From Methylophilus glucosoxydans (GTDB lineage: Bacteria > Pseudomonadota > Gammaproteobacteria > Burkholderiales > Methylophilaceae): a DNA stretch of 64,000 nucleotides. The position numbers and the translations under genes were made by a program. Shown here one piece after another: positions 63,000 through 64,000 of this stretch (the stretch's first letter is position 1; each line of letters opens with the position of its first letter). The DNA lies in NCBI RefSeq assembly GCF_042676145.1, contig NZ_JBHTJW010000002.1:1426001-1490000 (forward strand). The letters run 5' to 3'. The notes under the pieces are model-generated. The model was given only the letters and a program-made list of their open reading frames with translations. It did not search any database and was not told where the DNA came from.

Positions 63000-64000
63000 C
63001 CCTTCATGCGCGTGCGCCTGGTGTTGCGCCAGTGCCCAGGCTACATGCTCCCGCACCAAGGCATTTTCGTCTTGTGCCCGTGGCTTCAGTGCTGCAATCA
63101 CCGCCATCGACGTCGGCGCATTACCCAAGCCGACGGCAATATTGCGCAACCACTGCGTGTAGCCTATGCGGTAGATCGCGCTCCCCGCCATTTTTTGCTG
63201 AAATTCAGCTTCGGTCCAGCCAAAACAGGTCACCAGGCTCAAGCTGTCGAGTCCATGCCGTACCGCAAAGTCGGGCTCTGAGGTCTTGACGGCAAATTTG
63301 TTCCACGGGCAGGTTAGCTGGCAATCGTCACAGCCATACACCCGGTTGCCCATCAGTGGCCTTAACTCCTCGGGAATGCTGCCTTGATGTTCTATGGTGA
63401 GGTAAGAGATACAGCGGCGGGCGTCTAGTTCGTAAGGTGCAACGATGGCAGCGGTCGGGCAGACATCAATACACGCAGTGCAACTGCCACAATGTGCTGA
63501 GATGGGCGGGTCCACGGGTAGCGGCAGGTTGGTATAAATTTCCCCCAGAAAAAACCATGATCCCTGCTGGCGATTGAGTAGCAGCGTATGTTTGCCGCGC
63601 CAGCCCACACCCGCTTTGGTCGCCAGTGCTACCTCCATCACCGGCGCACTGTCGGCAAATACACGGTATTCAAAACTGCCAAAGGTCTCGGTGATGCGGG
63701 TACACAATTGCTGCAATTTTTGCCGCATCACTTTATGGTAATCGCGCCCCATGGCATAGCGGGCGACATAAGCCTGCTCAGGGCTCTCCAGCACCTGCCA
63801 GCCGTCGGCTGCATCTGCGGGCAAATAATTGAGGTTGACCGAGATCACGCGCAAGGTGCCAGGCACCAATTCTGCCGGACGGGTTCGCTTGGTCCCATGT
63901 TTTGCCATATAATCCATGTCGCCGTGGTATTGTTTGTCCAGCCACTTTAAAAATTCAGGCTCCGCGGCAGACAAGTCGGTATCGGTAATGCCGATATTGC
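62991..64000 (-). CDS. queG: Epoxyqueuosine reductase, 5' end outside the window
   Basis: QueG reduces epoxyqueuosine to queuosine in tRNA using cobalamin and two [4Fe-4S] clusters. The cluster motifs CGSCTACIDVCPT and CDDCQLTCPWNK and the HEAT-like C-terminus are present. The frame stays open to the window edge and reads NIGITDTDLSAAEPEF at the end, so the true start lies beyond position 64000. The TTG at 63974 is only internal. Confidence 0.95.
   Translation of the reverse strand, partial: NIGITDTDLSAAEPEFLKWLDKQYHGDMDYMAKHGTKRTRPAELVPGTLRVISVNLNYLPADAADGWQVLESPEQAYVARYAMGRDYHKVMRQKLQQLCTRITETFGSFEYRVFADSAPVMEVALATKAGVGWRGKHTLLLNRQQGSWFFLGEIYTNLPLPVDPPISAHCGSCTACIDVCPTAAIVAPYELDARRCISYLTIEHQGSIPEELRPLMGNRVYGCDDCQLTCPWNKFAVKTSEPDFAVRHGLDSLSLVTCFGWTEAEFQQKMAGSAIYRIGYTQWLRNIAVGLGNAPTSMAVIAALKPRAQDENALVREHVAWALAQHQAHAHEGLC

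Noticed and set aside
1..64000. CRISPR arrays, tRNA or rRNA genes, insertion sequences
   Set aside because: No regularly spaced repeats, no tRNA-like TPsiC arm in a cloverleaf, no rRNA signature and no transposase were seen.

Overview
The window looks like chromosome of a methylotrophic betaproteobacterium of the Methylophilaceae type (Methylophilus/Methylovorus-like). Two lines of evidence support this. First, it carries a complete fhcBADC operon for the formyltransferase/hydrolase complex of tetrahydromethanopterin (H4MPT)-linked formaldehyde oxidation, plus a second block of archaeal-type methanopterin/methanofuran cofactor genes behind purA. Second, the housekeeping gene order is betaproteobacterial: rlmN-pilF-rodZ-ispG-hisS, hfq-hflX-hflK-hflC-hisZ-purA and dnaX-ybaB-recR with the SRP RNA beside dnaX. 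The genus is an inference; no rRNA gene is present.

Layout. 1-5.0 kb (minus strand): start of hisS, ispG, rodZ, pilF, rlmN, ndk. 5.2-9.7 kb: fhcBADC. 9.8-13.1 kb: tRNA hydroxylase trhO and a GAF-PAS-GGDEF-EAL protein. 13.06-15.2 kb: a small chromosomal integron, with an integron integrase, two cassettes, one full attC site and one attC that has lost its 3' core site. 15.2-21.3 kb: a loose run of small, mostly hypothetical plus-strand genes (lipoproteins, small membrane proteins, a VOC protein, an EamA protein, a PQQ-type sugar dehydrogenase-like protein). 21.3-28.2 kb: bamD, rluD, pgeF, a HAD phosphatase, a ZIP metal transporter, rimO. 28.3-36.2 kb: gltX, hfq-hflXKC, hisZ, purA. 36.2-39.6 kb: a dmrB-like flavoprotein, a dihydropteroate synthase-like protein, a DUF447 protein and mfnB. 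39.7-43.6 kb: OmpA-like porin, an amidohydrolase (mtaD-like), ubiG, gph. 43.7-53.2 kb: two more cyclic-di-GMP proteins, recR-ybaB-dnaX, SRP RNA and a histidine kinase/response regulator pair. 53.3-63 kb: glycogen and glucan metabolism (pgi, glgB, glgC, a GH57 enzyme, malQ, a ROK glucokinase). The window ends inside queG.

How it works together. The fhc operon releases formate from formyl-H4MPT via a methanofuran-type carrier, and the 36-39.6 kb block probably makes the pterin and furan cofactors this needs. The glycogen block suggests storage of excess carbon: GlgC makes ADP-glucose, GlgB branches the glucan, the GH57 enzyme and MalQ rearrange or degrade it, and glucokinase and Pgi return glucose to central metabolism. 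No glgA or glgP lies in the window. Three cyclic-di-GMP proteins and a two-component pair point to regulated surface behaviour.

The most unusual region is the integron. The integrase reading frame is intact and carries IntI-specific features, but the usual box II histidine is asparagine. The last attC also lacks its recombination core. Together these suggest an array that is decaying or frozen.
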